A stretch of DNA of 42,369 nt from Spirogloea muscicola (GCA_009602725.1 WELB01000265.1:29941-72309), one strand, 5' to 3'. Shown: positions 22,230-36,620, numbered from the stretch's first letter. The notes: generated from the letters alone by a model not told the origin. Numbers and translations are program-made.

Positions 22230-22600
22230 GAGAAAGGGCTCGCCCATTGAGGACAGGGGCTGCCCGGCTTCAACGCGGCCGGCTCCCTGGCCCAGGTCTT
22301 CCGGATGCGGCTCTCCGTGTCCCTCCAACGCTCCCTCGCCTATGCCGTCCACTCGCGTGCGGGCCGCGCTATCGCGGCTGCTTCTGGGTCGCGTCTGGAT
22401 GCATCATTTCCTGCGTCGAGCTACTCCGACCTGATGTTGCTCACCCGGGGGTATTGAGCTTCCTGTGATTTCGTCGTGTCTTCTTCTCTAGCTGCCTAGC
22501 TGTGTGTTTTTTGTTTTTGTGGTTTTTGGCTTTTGACATTGTCCATTCTTTCTGGGCTGGCTTTGCTGGCCCCCTTTCTCTATGGGCGCGCTCTTTCTTT
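22230..22600 (+). repeat. Dispersed repeat, LLTRGY subfamily B copy with ~65-codon open frame
   Basis: An open frame beginning shortly after an in-frame TGA (~22238) encodes about 70 residues, including GFNAAGSLAQVFRMRLSVSL, SRAGRAIAAASGS and FPASSYSDLMLLTRGY, ending in TGA at 22455-22457. The stop is followed by GACATTGTCCATTC and the GGGCTGGC stem-loop. The peptide aligns with that at 36410-36530 (RAG..., AAA..., FPAASY..., LLTEGY). Family unknown to me. Confidence 0.6.
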
Positions 22601-22709
22601 CTTACTTCTTCCGAAAGGTGGAAAGCTGTGTAGGGCCAACTTTGAAACAACCCAAAAACATTTAGCCAACATCTCAGAATGTTAGCTGTCCCAACATTTG
22701 GCCCCTTCG

Positions 22710-22990
22710 GACCTTTGTCAACTCTTTTCGGGCTGCCTTTTCCCAGCCAATAGAGCAAGCGCGGCCAAATTGACTGGTGGCCATTGCCCCCAGTGGGAGA
22801 GCCACTTCTCACAAACAAACAGCTCATCCAAAGCGAAAGTCCGGCCCGAAAAACACAGCTCTTTCAACGTCAGGCGACAGCAGTGAGGGGCTTTCCTTTC
22901 GCTTTTGGCCCCTCCAGACCTTGTCAATTCTTTTCGGGCTGGCTTTTCACAGCCCTTGTCCCCTTGTGGGGTGAGCCACTTCTCTTCTGG
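22710..22990 (+). repeat. Two GGGCTG stem-loop repeats
   Basis: TCTTTTCGGGCTGCCTTTTC at about 22724 and TCTTTTCGGGCTGGCTTTTC at about 22929, each preceded by GACCTTTGTC or GACCTTGTCA and followed by an AGCC-containing return strand and a conserved GTGGG(A/G)(A/T)GAGCCACTTCTC block. They repeat the 3' module of subfamily B. Confidence 0.65.
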
Positions 22991-23526
22991 CTGGTTTTGC
23001 CTAGATAATGAAGTGCAATGTCAACACGGGCGTTTGGCTTGGGACGGAGCACAGGGTTCACATTGCCTGCAGCTGGCAGCATACTGCCGTTATGCTGGAG
23101 CCGATCATGGAGTGTGATCTGAAGGGGTCCTCTCATGCGTGCTGTGAGTCGAGAGTCAAGGATGCCCAGCAATGCACAACATGGAATCTTGCTTATGATG
23201 AGGCTGACGACCGTAAGTACCACAGGGGCTCTTGGTCGCCAAGGAAAACCAGTCAGCAATGCTTCCTTGTAATGTGCCCGTTGGGCCACACATCTGTAAA
23301 CACAAGGTTAACAATATTGGAAATGACAATAGATAGACAGCAATGATTTACGCCTAAAAAGGCGAACCAGGTATGGTTGTCTACCTCCAAGATAATAATT
23401 CTACGACTTCAGACATATGTCAAGGATATGAGCAGATGCCCAGCTAACATGCAACCCCAAATTGCTCTGAGGTCTCTGAGGTCCACCATGACTGTTTGGT
23501 CAGGCAACGGTCAGCATCCAGTGGCC

Positions 23527-26345
<2,819 letters not shown>

Positions 26346-27822
26346 ATGCCGCGGGCGCGGTACGAGTGCGACTACTGCGGGAAGCAGTTCCAGGACACGC
26401 CGGCGGCGCGGCGGCGGCACCTCGGCGGCGCCGCGCACCAGCGCGCGCGCCGGGCCTGGTTCGACGCCTTCAAGGGTGCGCCGCCCTCGCGGCCGCGGCC
26501 CCGGCCCCTCGAACCCTAAACCCTAAACCCTAGTTTTGAATCTGGACCCTAAATGCTAAAACACCCGGAAATCCTAACGCCTAAACCCTGGAATCGAACC
26601 CAAAACCCCAATTTGTAACTCCCAAACCCTAACCCCTTGGTACTGAGCCCCGTGTGAGCCCCTTCTCCTTCCTCCTGCCTCCTTCCCTCCCTCCGCCCTC
26701 CCTCGGTCCCGCTGCGGCTGCGCGTCCGAGCTCGGCACTGAAATCCTGGCGGCCGGTGACTGCCGCTGCCGTCCCAGACTCCGCAGAGCTGCTGGCGGAG
26801 GAGCTCGCCAAGGAGCCCTGCAAGCAGTACCTCCGCACGGTGTGGGCGCCTCCCCACCGCCCACCTTCTTTCCCCGACCCCTGTGTGCAAGCTTCTGCTC
26901 GAGTGTGGACAGTCAGGGGTCTCGGAAGGTCTCAGGAGCAAGCCGGAGGTGAGCGGCCCGCGGCTCCCACCTTGGAGCTTGCGGTGCTCGAGGACGGACC
27001 CACGTCGCCGGGCTCAGTGTAGCCAAAGCAGGCGCACAAGTAGCAGAGCTCAGTAGCAGAGAGCAGCTTCTCCTAGAATTGCCATCCGCTCTCTAAGTGC
27101 TGCAGAAGCAAACTTGAAGCCTTGTGCTCTGGCTCATGAGCCAAACCTTCCACCATGGCGGCGGTCTGCACGCAGGGCACGTGCAAGTTTGGGTATGCAT
27201 GCCGGTTTGGCCACGCCGGCCGCCCACTTCCGGCAGGTGAAGCCCAGCTCCTCGCATCTCCACATGCTTGACCAGAGCGATGGAGCGTCACGCCGGACCA
27301 AGATGCCGTTCTGTCTTAATCAAGTGCGAATGGGGCATGGTGCTGCTCACCAGCTTCAGGGTCCCACGACGTAAGAGTTTATGTCCTTTGCATTCACTGC
27401 TGAGCATAGGCCTCAGCTGCTCAACGATGTGGTCCTGCTCGCTTCGCTGTGCTTATTTTGCAGATGCTGCAGCAGAGAGCGAGGCAATGAGGGTGCACCA
27501 CAGCCACGTGCTCGCCCTTGCACAAGCTTCTGGTCAGACGTCAGTTCCTGCCGCTGACAAGCAAACTTTGCAATCAATTGATCTGGCTCACAGTTGAGCA
27601 ATGGATAGAACAATGAGGCGTCATATATGTGCTGCTTCATGTCAACTCTTCTAGCTTGCAGCGGCCACTAACAGTGACTGACCCTGTCTACCCCTCCCTT
27701 CTCCCCACTGCTCGCCAGAACCACTACCGAAGCGGCCTGTGCGAGATGACCTGCCCCCGTCCCTGCAAGCCCCGCCAGAGGGAGGTTACGTTGTGCCAGC
27801 CGTGCCGCTCGACTGGGGCTGA
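26346..27822 (+). CDS. ZMAT5: U11/U12 small nuclear ribonucleoprotein 20 kDa protein (ZMAT5-like), minor spliceosome
   Basis: Five phased exons: 26346-26475, 26778-26839, 27176-27236, 27464-27532, 27719-27822; 141 aa, shorter than the human protein (about 170). It opens with a U1C/matrin-type C2H2 finger, RYECDYCGKQFQDTPAARRRH with HQRARRAW after it (Cys8, Cys11, His25, His31). The SAELLAEELAKEPCKQYLRT block follows, and then, across the exon 2/3 splice, a CCCH finger with exact C-x8-C-x5-C-x3-H spacing (GTCKFGYACRFGHA). The C-terminus ends in RDDLPPSLQAPPEGGYVVPA and LDWG, the family's LPPSL..P..GGY...WG tail. The protein belongs to the U11/U12 di-snRNP that recognises U12-type introns. The ATG abuts the N gap but matches the family start exactly. 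Intron 1 carries telomere-like repeats. Confidence 0.93.
26511..26640 (+). repeat. Interstitial plant-type telomeric repeats (CCCTAAA), degenerate
   Basis: Two perfect CCCTAAA units at 26514-26527 are followed by decayed versions (ACCCTAAATG, CCTAACG, CCTAAACCCT, CCAAACCCTAACCCC) over ~130 bp. They lie in intron 1 of the U11/U12-20K gene, so this is an interstitial tract and not a chromosome end. Confidence 0.8.
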
Positions 27823-28889
27823 GGGTGTTGCATTGTAGATTACACTGTCGCTTGGTGGATTGCTTGGAGAAGTCCGACACTACTCAAGCGGCTTGTATAG
27901 CATGACACAATGCGCTTCTCCTGTGAGAAGCTGCAGGCCCCTGTTCTAAGCCTCTGCTTGACTTGCCACTCCAGAATTATAGTCGGCAGGGTGAATAGGT
28001 GTACAGAGTGCGTAACACTTGCTTAAATTCCATGTCAATGACAATCTTCGTGGACAAGGTGCATATCAAGAGCGCTCTAGATGAGCCCAAGCTTCTCAAT
28101 GGCTGTGCTGACATGGGCAGCCTCTACGTTTGCCAGCTCGAGTATGTAGTCGGCGCCTGCAAACTTAGGGAGAATTTTTGGAGATTGCTCATCTGCCGTA
28201 CTCGCCAATTTGCGAGCAGCATGATGGGTTCTTCTGGCCCCAATTAAGAAGGGAGGATGAAAGGAAGCCTATGCTATTGCAGTGTGCGTGCAAGACACTG
28301 AGTAGACGACAATACATAGGAAACTGGTATTGACGAGCGTGTCTTCAGGTTGGCATGGCTATCGCTGGCCAAGACAATACGGACTGAATTTTTACCAAGA
28401 TGGCACCTTGTCAAGGTAAAGTGCATCCTTGGGAGATGGACTTTGTTAAGACCTGCGTTGCAGCAGTCCACCATTTCCTCTCTGACTAATCCCCCAAACG
28501 CTTCAACATGTGGTTTCTTTCCAGCGTGACTGGCAGAGTGGGCAGTTGCTGAGCACACAAAGTTTCTATCATTATCGGAGAGCGTCATTCAATGTAAGAG
28601 CGCTGTTACACAACCTGCACATATGCAAATAAATCTACTGATATATTGCACCAACCTGGCACCAACTGGGGTTTATTCTTTTGGGCTTCTGTACACATCT
28701 GTCCCTTGAGATGACCTTAGAGGGTGAACAGACCGCTGCAGTGCTTGAAGTAACGGTGACTTGGAAGGGCTCTTGGTGCGCAACAGCACTCATTTGACAC
28801 CACATGCACTGAAGTTGCAATACAGGTGCTGGTAGAGAACTTAGCACAAAAATGCAGCTGTAAAACTTCAGTGAGATGAATGCACTGAG
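27823..28889. other. Convergent spacer between U11/U12-20K and RTF1
   Basis: Holds the 3' flanks of two convergent genes. No exon, RNA gene or repeat was recognised. Confidence 0.45.
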
Positions 28890-31800
28890 TCACAGCAGCC
28901 CTCTTCGGCGCTTGTAGTCATTGACAGTGAGTACAAGCGAGTGCCGCCGGCTGTCGCTGCTGCCCACCTGCAAGATCACCAAAGCATCACATGCCCAATC
29001 ACCAGGCAAATACCGAAGCTCAAGTGAAAGCTTGTAAAGAAAGATTGCCTGCAAATCATGTGTGCATTTCAATTTGCCAAGCGACAATGCAATGATACAT
29101 TGCGAGAGCCTTGGGTGCCTTGGCAGAAACAAAGCAAGAGGTGACCAACTAACCTGCACGCCGCAAGTGACCTCCTGCCGCCGTTTGCGTGCCATGAATG
29201 CAGCGGCAGGGCCGCCTGCGGCATTCATTTTGTGCAGGATGGAGAGGTCAATTGGCAGATCAAAGTCGTGGCCAGGCATGACATGCACGCCCTCATCCAC
29301 CGGCGCTGACGTGTTGGCTAGCAGCGGCTGCTCAACAGCAGCTGCGCTTGCTGTATCAAGGCCGGCGGCAGCGGCGGCGGCGGCGGCAGCAGCGGTAGGG
29401 CTGGCAGTCGAGCCCAGCTCGTGCGCCAGCTTGGCTGTCACAGGGTCCTCCGCGTGCATAGCGGCATCGGTGGCCCCAGCCCCCGCCTCAGCTTCAACCT
29501 TGACGACAGGGCTCTTGTAGTAATTTTGAGATCGGGTCCAGCGACGTGAGAAGGGGTCATAGTTTGCCTCCCCAAACGCGCCACCACCAGCCATGGCTGC
29601 TGCAGCGCCCGCCTCGCTTGCAAGCTTGAAATTCTGCTGCCGGTTCCGCTTGTTCATCTCCGCAAGCGTAGCAGCTCGCGACTTTGTTGCCCGCCCAGCG
29701 AGCTGCAACCGGTGCTTCGCATCCAGCTCCTCAATCTGCCACACTTCTTGAGGAGTTTAAGCCTTCAACTCTCTGCAGCGAACCTAGAGCCAGGCAAGAT
29801 GATTACACTACACTAATCATCACAAAACTGACTCTGTATACATCAGGTGCGAAGTCATGTGGCCGGCTTGCCAGGCGACCTACTTACCAAGGCCTGCACC
29901 TTTGCCGCCTCTTCGGTGTCTCCGCGCTGCTCTGCTAATTCCTTCTCCTGCAGCAGCCGGCCTTTTTCAAGAGCAAAGCTGCGTGGCCCTGACGCCGCCA
30001 ACCGCTTCTCTTCCAGCATCTGCTTTACTGCCGCGGCGGTGTATCGGTAGCTGTTGACTTTGGCCAGCGCATCCCGCTTCTCGTCCACGTCTGCCTTGGT
30101 GAGCCTGCACTACCAGCCAAGTCAAGGACCTCAACAATCAGTATAGAAGAATATGTGAGTGATACAATAATGCATGCACTTGACCAAGCTTCAAGTACTG
30201 ATGAGTGCTGGCACAAGTGCATTGCATCTCTACATCTTGAAGTCGAAGCACAAGATCCATGTCATACAGGAATTTGAAAGCTCAATCTGTCCAACGCCCA
30301 TGCTAACAGCAGTCAGAGACTGACAACCACTTGAAGACTGCAAAGTGATATAAAGACTGAGGGTGCTGCTGGCGAAAGGAGAATTGAGGGCTTGAGGGTG
30401 TGCCCTCATATCGCACTCACTTGCGGAGCCCGGCCTTGTCAAGCTCGCGCACCCACTCCTCGATCTCGCGCACTTTCGGCGCCGTGTCGGAGACCCGGGC
30501 CATCTGCCAGCGGGCGCGCTTGTCGCCCCACTGGCAGTCCAGCCACTTGTGCGTTGTCTTGCTCTCCAGCTTGTACTGCGCACCCGGCCATGGCCACCCC
30601 GTCGCCAGTAGTGGGGTCAACGGCGACCCTGGCGTATACCAGTATCAGCTGCCCAAATGCCTACACCCCAGATGCTACGCATTGAGGCTAGCCTGATCCT
30701 CAAGATGACGCTCATCCTTCCTTATGCAAAATGTCCACTGGTGTGACCTCCACGACTGGAACCCAAAGACCTGCCCAACCACCAGCTCTGCTGATACAAA
30801 GGCCATCTGCGCGAAGCAGTCTAAGCAGTTGCAATCCTGCAGAGGGTGAGAGCTGCACCTGCTTTGAGGTGTCCTTGCCGTCCACAGCCACAACCTCGCA
30901 GACGCGGTATACAGCCACACCGCTGCCTGACGTCCCGATGCCTAGCCGCACGAGGCAACCTACAATGAGCTCCTGCAGAGGTAGCAGGGCAGCGACCATT
31001 GTCACATCGCCCCAACGCCATGCTATGTTGAGATGTACATTATGTCCTGAACATGACACCTCAGACTTCGTCCAATGGAATGGATTGCTGATGATGGTAC
31101 ACTATGACTGTCAAAAGCTCTAGCTCAAGGTTAGGTAAAAGTGTGATGCTGATGCAGTCACAACAGTCTTCTAGGAGCCTCGCTTCGATTGTCAGTTTCC
31201 ACCAGCGGCTTTCTGCTAAAGTTGCAACCATTGTCATTGCTGATGAGGCCTGTCATGTTGCTCAAAACTTGAATGCAAAGTACAGGTTGCTCTTAAAGCC
31301 CTGCTGTATACAAGAACCTGCTCAGTTTCCATGTTGCCCCTACTTCTGCTTCTAGCTGCTGGTGCTCACCTCAAAGAAAGGCTCCTGGAACCACTTGATG
31401 AGCTTGTGGCGGCGCACGACAATGCTCAGAAGGTCCTCTGGCGTCACATCTGGCTCGCCACGACCCTCATCGTCGTCCTCATCGTCATCGTCATCCGACT
31501 GCACGCCGGCGCCGAGCTCGCGGCCACCGCCATCAGAGCGCCGCCCCCGGCTTGCGCTGCTGCTTGCTGCCTCCTCCTCTTCTTCGCGACCGCTTCGGCT
31601 CTCGCTGTCAGATTCATCAGGCGGGCTGTAGCTGTCCTCACGCACGCCACTACGCCTTGTCGATCGGCCGCCACCCCTGGCAGGGGTCTCCTGCTGAGAG
31701 CGCTGCCGGCGAGCCACGAGCTCATGCAGTGCGCTCTCCTTGGCAGTTCGCGGCGTGTCACCACGCGCTAACGCGCGACCGCGCGACACCGGCGGAGGTG

Positions 31801-33213
31801 GCGGCTCCTGATCCCGCTCCTCGTGCTCCTGCTCAAGCTCCTGCTCCCTCTCCCGCGCCCGCTCCGCCTCCTTCTTCTCTGCCGCCTTTTGGAGGCGCTG
31901 CAGGCCGCACATTTGCAACATGGCATGACTTGACATCAGGAAGTTTTGTGATAGCAAATGCAATGAGTTGTCCAAGCCTTTTGCTGGTTCTGGTCACAGT
32001 GGTTCATTGTTCACACGTACAGGCCAACAAGCAGCCCACCTCCTACACCGCTGAGCCCAGGCCAGAAGTCAACAATTGCCAGACACTCAGAAAGCTGAGG
32101 CTTGGGCCAGGGGTGGAGAGACAGGTGAGTGGAGAAAGGGGAATTGCATGAGTGGAGCAAGTGCCAGTGTGGACAGAGGTAGGAGAGAAGGCGGGGGGAG
32201 GGGATGGGAGGAGTGAGGAGACGAGTATATAAGTGGAGGAAGCTTGGAGCATGAATCGTGGCCAGTACTTTGGTTGTGAGGAGTTGCTCGCGCTGCTCCG
32301 CGCGCTCAGCCAGGATCATCTCGCGCTCGAGCTCGGTCATGGCCATGAGCTTGCGCTTGTCCTCCTTGCTCTTGTACAGGTCGCTGCACCCCAAATGCAT
32401 GTTAAGTGCCAGCAAGGATCTCTGCTGCCATGACCAATAACAGTAACGCTGACAGCTCAACAGAAAGCAGCATGCTGCCATAGTGGTGGCACACTACTCA
32501 CCTCCCAAAGGACAAATCGCTGTCAGAGCTGCCCTTGCGGGCGCTGTCGTCGCTGTCATTGTCAACACCGTCATTGCCATCGTTGTTGCCTCCGTCCCCG
32601 TCCTCATCGTCCTTGTCGCCGAAGCGCTTCTTCAGCGGCATCCTGGAGCCCTGATCGACCGAGAGCAAAGGTGGCGCGACGACCAAGCGACGCAGACCAC
32701 AGTCAGACTTGCATGACTATGGAGCTTGTGACTGATTCCGGAGTCCGAGCGCCAGGATTGCTATATATGATGGTGTCCATGATGACTAACAATGGCCGAT
32801 TCATTCATTTAGCACTCTACCTTCGCGCTAACCATATGAGGCTAGGGCATAATCTGCTCAGCTCTGCTGACTGCTTCAAGTGTGGCTGCCAACCTTGGTC
32901 CGCTGCCCGCGATCGCGGCCATCTCCCTCGTCGTCCCCTGAACAGGGCAGGTGGCACGCAAGGCCCAGTGAGGGCCCCTTGAATAACGCCATAGGCGGCA
33001 CGCCACAGTGCCGCAGCCTCAACGTAGTATATTGAAAGCCGTAATCGGTAATACCAATTCATAACCGGGTAATCCCGGCCACTAACCTTCGCTCGACGAG
33101 TCACTGAGGGGACGGGCCTTCCGCGCGGACGGCGGCGGCGGCCCGCCGCCGCCGCCTCGCTTGGAGCGACCCGCCACCTGCAGCAGCTCGTCCTCGAGAG
33201 AGAAGTCCGCCAT
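28890..33213 (-). CDS. RTF1: RTF1 (VIP5-like), Paf1 complex subunit
   Basis: Ten phased exons (minus): 33087-33213, 32894-32937, 32502-32650, 32269-32383, 31370-31897, 30859-30972, 30421-30575, 29888-30104, 29154-29735, 28890-28967; about 702 aa. The N-terminus is acidic (MADFSLEDELLQVAGRSKRG, then RMPLKKRFGDKDDEDGD), then DLYKSKEDKRKLMAMTELER as in plant VIP5. The Plus3 domain runs from PEDLLSIVVRRHKLIKWFQE through GCLVRLGIG, VYRVCEVV, KWLDCQWGDKRARW and EIEEWVRELDKAGL. A coiled, basic region follows, then a low-complexity alanine stretch. It ends SLVLTVNDYKRRRGLL, the usual plant RTF1 C-terminus. RTF1 binds Spt5 through Plus3 and stimulates H2B ubiquitination during transcription. The small second exon (GDDEGDGRDRGQRTK) is required to restore phase. 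It is divergent from UFC1. Confidence 0.94.
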
Positions 33214-33434
33214 GGCTCTCAAGCCGCGGCTCTCTCGCCGTCGCCACGCCGCTGGAGAGAGAGAGGCCGGGCCCGGGAGTCGCGGCGGCGATGGCGGCGT
33301 CAGAGTGGGCCGCCGTAGCCGTCCTCCGGCCACCCCGATGTCGTCGCCGCAGGCGGCGGCCCGCCTCGGCAGTCAAAGACGATCGCACAGCCGCGCTGCC
33401 GCGCCCGAGCCGAGGAGCTGGCAAAGAACTCTCC

Positions 33435-33470
<36 letters not shown>

Positions 33471-33852
33471 ATGCGGCGGCGGCGGCGCCTGCGGCGTCGG
33501 CTGATGCGGCGGCGGCGGCGGCGCCTACGGCGCTTACGAGGGGTGGTGGTGGGAAGGAGGGGCCAGTGGGATTGCCGACAGGTAGCGGCCCGGGTTGAGC
33601 CGTCAGCGAAGCGCTGACGCTGACGGATACATGTTAAGCAATTGTTATGTAATATGACCACTTACCAGCCTCTTATTGGCAGCCGTTAGTCAGAAAGACC
33701 AGCAGCCGGAAAAGCCACAAGCTGCAGCGAGAGCACGGCGGTTAAAGCGCGGCTGTTACTGACGGTGCTCATAACTGCACTTAGGGGCTCCCCGAGTTCC
33801 AGCCGACACGACTCGGAAGCCCCGCGGCGGCGGCGGCGGCGCGGCGGCCGCC
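33214..33852. promoter_or_regulatory. Divergent promoter region RTF1/UFC1 with CGG repeats
   Basis: 639 bp between two divergent start codons. It contains CGG/GGC trinucleotide runs at about 33435-33535 (two blocks). Open frames here read as poly-Ala or poly-Arg and are not genes. Confidence 0.5.
33435..33535. repeat. (CGG)n-rich trinucleotide repeat
   Basis: Nearly uninterrupted GGC/CGG units broken by ATG-CGG and CCT-GCG variants, upstream of UFC1 and RTF1. Confidence 0.9.
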
Positions 33853-35611
33853 ATGGACGGGTGGGACACGGCGACGCGGTCGACGGTGCAGCGCATCCCG
33901 CTGCTGGCCACCAAGGCCGGCCCGCGCGACGGCGAGGCCTGGAAGAAGCGCCTCAAGGAGGAGTACATGGTGCGCACCGCCGCCGCCGCCGCCGCCACAG
34001 CTGCCGCCGCCGCTGGCCGCCGCCGCGTCGTGATCCCTGACGGCCGCGCGCGCGGCGATGAGCCCGCCAGGCCCTGATCAAGTACATGGAGATGAACAAG
34101 GCGAGCGACAGCGACTGGTTCCGCATCGCTGCAGAGGACGCGGAGGGCACCCGGTGGCGCGGCCGCTGCTGGTACGTTCACAACCTCCTCAAGTACGACT
34201 TTGAGCTCCGCTTCGACATCCCCGTCACCTACCCCGCCACCGCGCCCGAGCTCCAGCTCCCCGAGCTCGACGGCAAGACCGCCAAGGTGTGCAGCACTGC
34301 TGTCCGCCGCTGCTGTTATAATTGCGAGGGGCCTGGCTAGGCCGCCTTTGTGGCAGTAGCCGTGCTGACTTGCGTGACCAGCGACCATGGCGGCGCTGGT
34401 CCTGCACCGCGCACTCTCCACCGCCTTCAGACATAAAGGTCGCTAATGGATGCCTCAATATCAGATGGCAGATTTGGAGCCCTTCTGCTACCGACTAGAG
34501 CTCGCCCAGCTTTCTGGTGCAAAGCATGAGCCTGAGCACGCTGTAAATAGGCCGACACTTGTCGTCGCAAGTCGACAGATATGCAGCTGGCAAACCCATC
34601 TCAGCCGGAAGCACATCTGCATGTCGTGCATAACCTAGATTGGCATTATTTTGAAGGAGATTGTGGAACCGAGGACCTAGACAGCTAAAGATATCGACTG
34701 CAGCATTACTTCAACTACCACCAATGCGATCTTTTCCTGCCAGCTGCAGTTGATAACGTTGGCTGTTTAGGTCGTCGGTCCCACATTCTCCTTCAGAATA
34801 CTGCAACAGGTTATGCACGACATGCAGATGTGCCACCGGCTGAAATGGGTTTGCCAGCTGCATATCTGTTGTTCTTGCGACGAGAGTGTCGGCCTGTTTA
34901 CAGCGTGCTCAGGCTCATGCTTTGCACCAGAAAGCTGGGCTCTAGTTGGTGGCAGAGATGCTTCGATCTTCCGTCTGGTATTGAGGCGTCGAGTAGCGAC
35001 CTTTATGTATTGACTCGTGGTTACTGAGCGGGTCACTTTGCAGTGGGTGATGTACATCAATAGATGCGCTTGAATTGTTTGTACTTGGCCATTTGGCCTT
35101 AGTTGTATTTTCAATGCTCGAAAGTTTTCCTCTTAGAGGAGGCCACGGTACTTTGTGTGCCTGAGTGAAGTGTGTGGCGGGTGCTTTGTGCCGGCTGCGG
35201 TTGCGCAGATGTATCGCGGTGGCAAGATCTGCCTTACTATCCACTTCAAGCCCCTGTGGGCCAAGAACTCGTGAGAGCCGGTTTTTGCTTGCTCGTGCTG
35301 TCCTTGCTCAGTGCAAGCTCTTGTTGCAGGGTAGCCCTTGCCAACCGCCATGCGATCGCATGGCTGCCTGCCTTTAAAGAGCCCCCCCCAGGTGACTGTA
35401 ATATGCTGTGCTTGTGTGGCTACGCAGGCCGCACTTTGGCATTGCACACGCGCTCTGCCTGGGTATGGCGCCCTGGCTGGCGGCCGAGGTCCCACACCTC
35501 GTCGACACAGGCGCCATCCGGCACCAGGACGGCGCTGGCGCGGCTGCGCCAGGAAGGCCTCTCACCAGCAGCCAAGAAGATAAAGTCCGCAAAGACAAGA
35601 GTGCATCATAG
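33853..35611 (+). CDS. UFC1: UFM1-conjugating enzyme UFC1
   Basis: Four phased exons: 33853-33969, 34071-34286, 35209-35270, 35428-35611; about 192 aa. It follows the family closely: [65 protein letters not shown], then [20 protein letters not shown] and TAK. After the long third intron comes [20 protein letters not shown], with the catalytic cysteine (Cys119), then [23 protein letters not shown]1 accepts UFM1 from UBA5 and passes it on with UFL1 at the ER, in ribosome quality control and ER stress. The C-terminal tail is ~20 residues longer than in animals. Intron 2 (34287-35208) is almost filled by an inverted-repeat (foldback) element. The start ATG has a GCCGCC context. Confidence 0.95.
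34437..35110. mobile_element. Foldback / inverted-repeat element in UFC1 intron 2
   Basis: Left arm 34437-34681 and right arm about 34765-35013 are inverted copies, roughly 85% identical by eye, with a spacer of ~85 bp. Shared segments include AGCTTTCTGGTGCAAAGCAT, GAGCCTGAGCACGCTGTAAA, CAGATATGCAGCTGGCAAAC and CATCTGCATGTCGTGCATAA. The right arm continues outward into YVLTRGY-stop (TGA 35025-35027) and the TGATGTACATC/TTTGTACTTGGCC module; the left arm stops at GACCTTTATGT. No transposase is present. Target-site duplications were not identified. Confidence 0.75.
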
Positions 35612-36409
35612 CTGCGGCTCCCTTTTTCCAACCCCTCTTTTTCTCCCTTGACCCGAGTCCTGCTTGCCCGTTGGCCCCCAACACTTTCTTCTTCAGTTGC
35701 TCCAAGAGCCAATTGCCACCACAAATTTCCCTAGCTGGTCCGCAGGTCACTGCTTGTAATGTGCCCCACACAGAGGGAGGCCAGCAGCAGACGTTTTGTT
35801 GTGGGCGTATGCAGCACCGCCGCCTGCTAAATTTTGGCCAGGTTGAGTCCGTCTGTAACGTCCCTTCAGTTCTCAGAGTTGTGTGAAGGAAAGGCCCAAA
35901 CAGGCAGCAGATACAGGAATTGTGCCATGCCACAAACGGTCTACATGTGCTGCTTACAAATCATACTGAATACAGGAGCTGCAAAACTTCTTCTGACATG
36001 CATGTAAGATTATCATCATGACCTCACTGTGCCTACACAGTTTACAGCAGGACGGGTAGACGAACATTTATGCCCGAGGGCCTCATAGTTGGATGTATAC
36101 TGTCTTGTTGCTTCTTCACTTGCTTAATGGACAGAGGTCCTCAGAATCAGCAGGATGAAAAGATCAGGGAAGGTACATTGCTGACTTGTACTGAGTACGA
36201 TGTCAGAGACTGAGCCAGGTGAGAGATGAGTTAGGCAGTCACTTTCATTTCAACGAAGACATTCCTTTTCAAGCACACCATGCTGCTGACGATATGGTAC
36301 ACAAATATGTAGTTGCCCACTCTTAACAAACAGCAGGCCGAGCAGCCCAGCTTCAATGCTGCCAGGTTGCTCGCTTAAATGTACCTAATGCGCCTTTACA
36401 TTACTCCCA

Positions 36410-36620
36410 GGAGTTCCACATGAATTTGCGGGCAGGCCAGGTCCTGGCTGCTGCCTTTAACATTCGGCAGGGCGACCAGTTTCCAGCTGCAAGTTACTTG
36501 ACATTACGGCTGTTAACTGAAGGATATTGAGCACCCACTCACACTTACCCTTTACCAGCTGCGTGATATCTGCAGGTTCTGCCCCTATGGACCTTGTCCA
36601 GTCTCTTCGAAGGTGACACA
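36410..36620 (+). repeat. Dispersed repeat, subfamily B copy (LLTEGY variant)
   Basis: Encodes EFHMNLRAGQVLAAAFNI then FPAASYLTLRLLTEGY, TGA at 36528-36530, followed by GGACCTTGTCCAGTCTCTTC. The GGGCTGGC stem is not intact here. Confidence 0.6.

Larger units (their letters stand above)
21983..23526. other. Repeat cluster and spacer
   Basis: Contains subfamily A (22005-22130) and B (22230-22600) copies of the TRGY repeats and two further GGGCTG stem-loop repeats (22710-22770, 22915-22990). From 22990 to 23526 I recognise nothing; it would include the 3' UTR of the PC-esterase gene. Confidence 0.55.

Noticed and set aside
33161-33661. Poly-Ala and poly-Arg frames upstream of UFC1
   Set aside because: CGG trinucleotide repeats in a divergent promoter; no conserved content.
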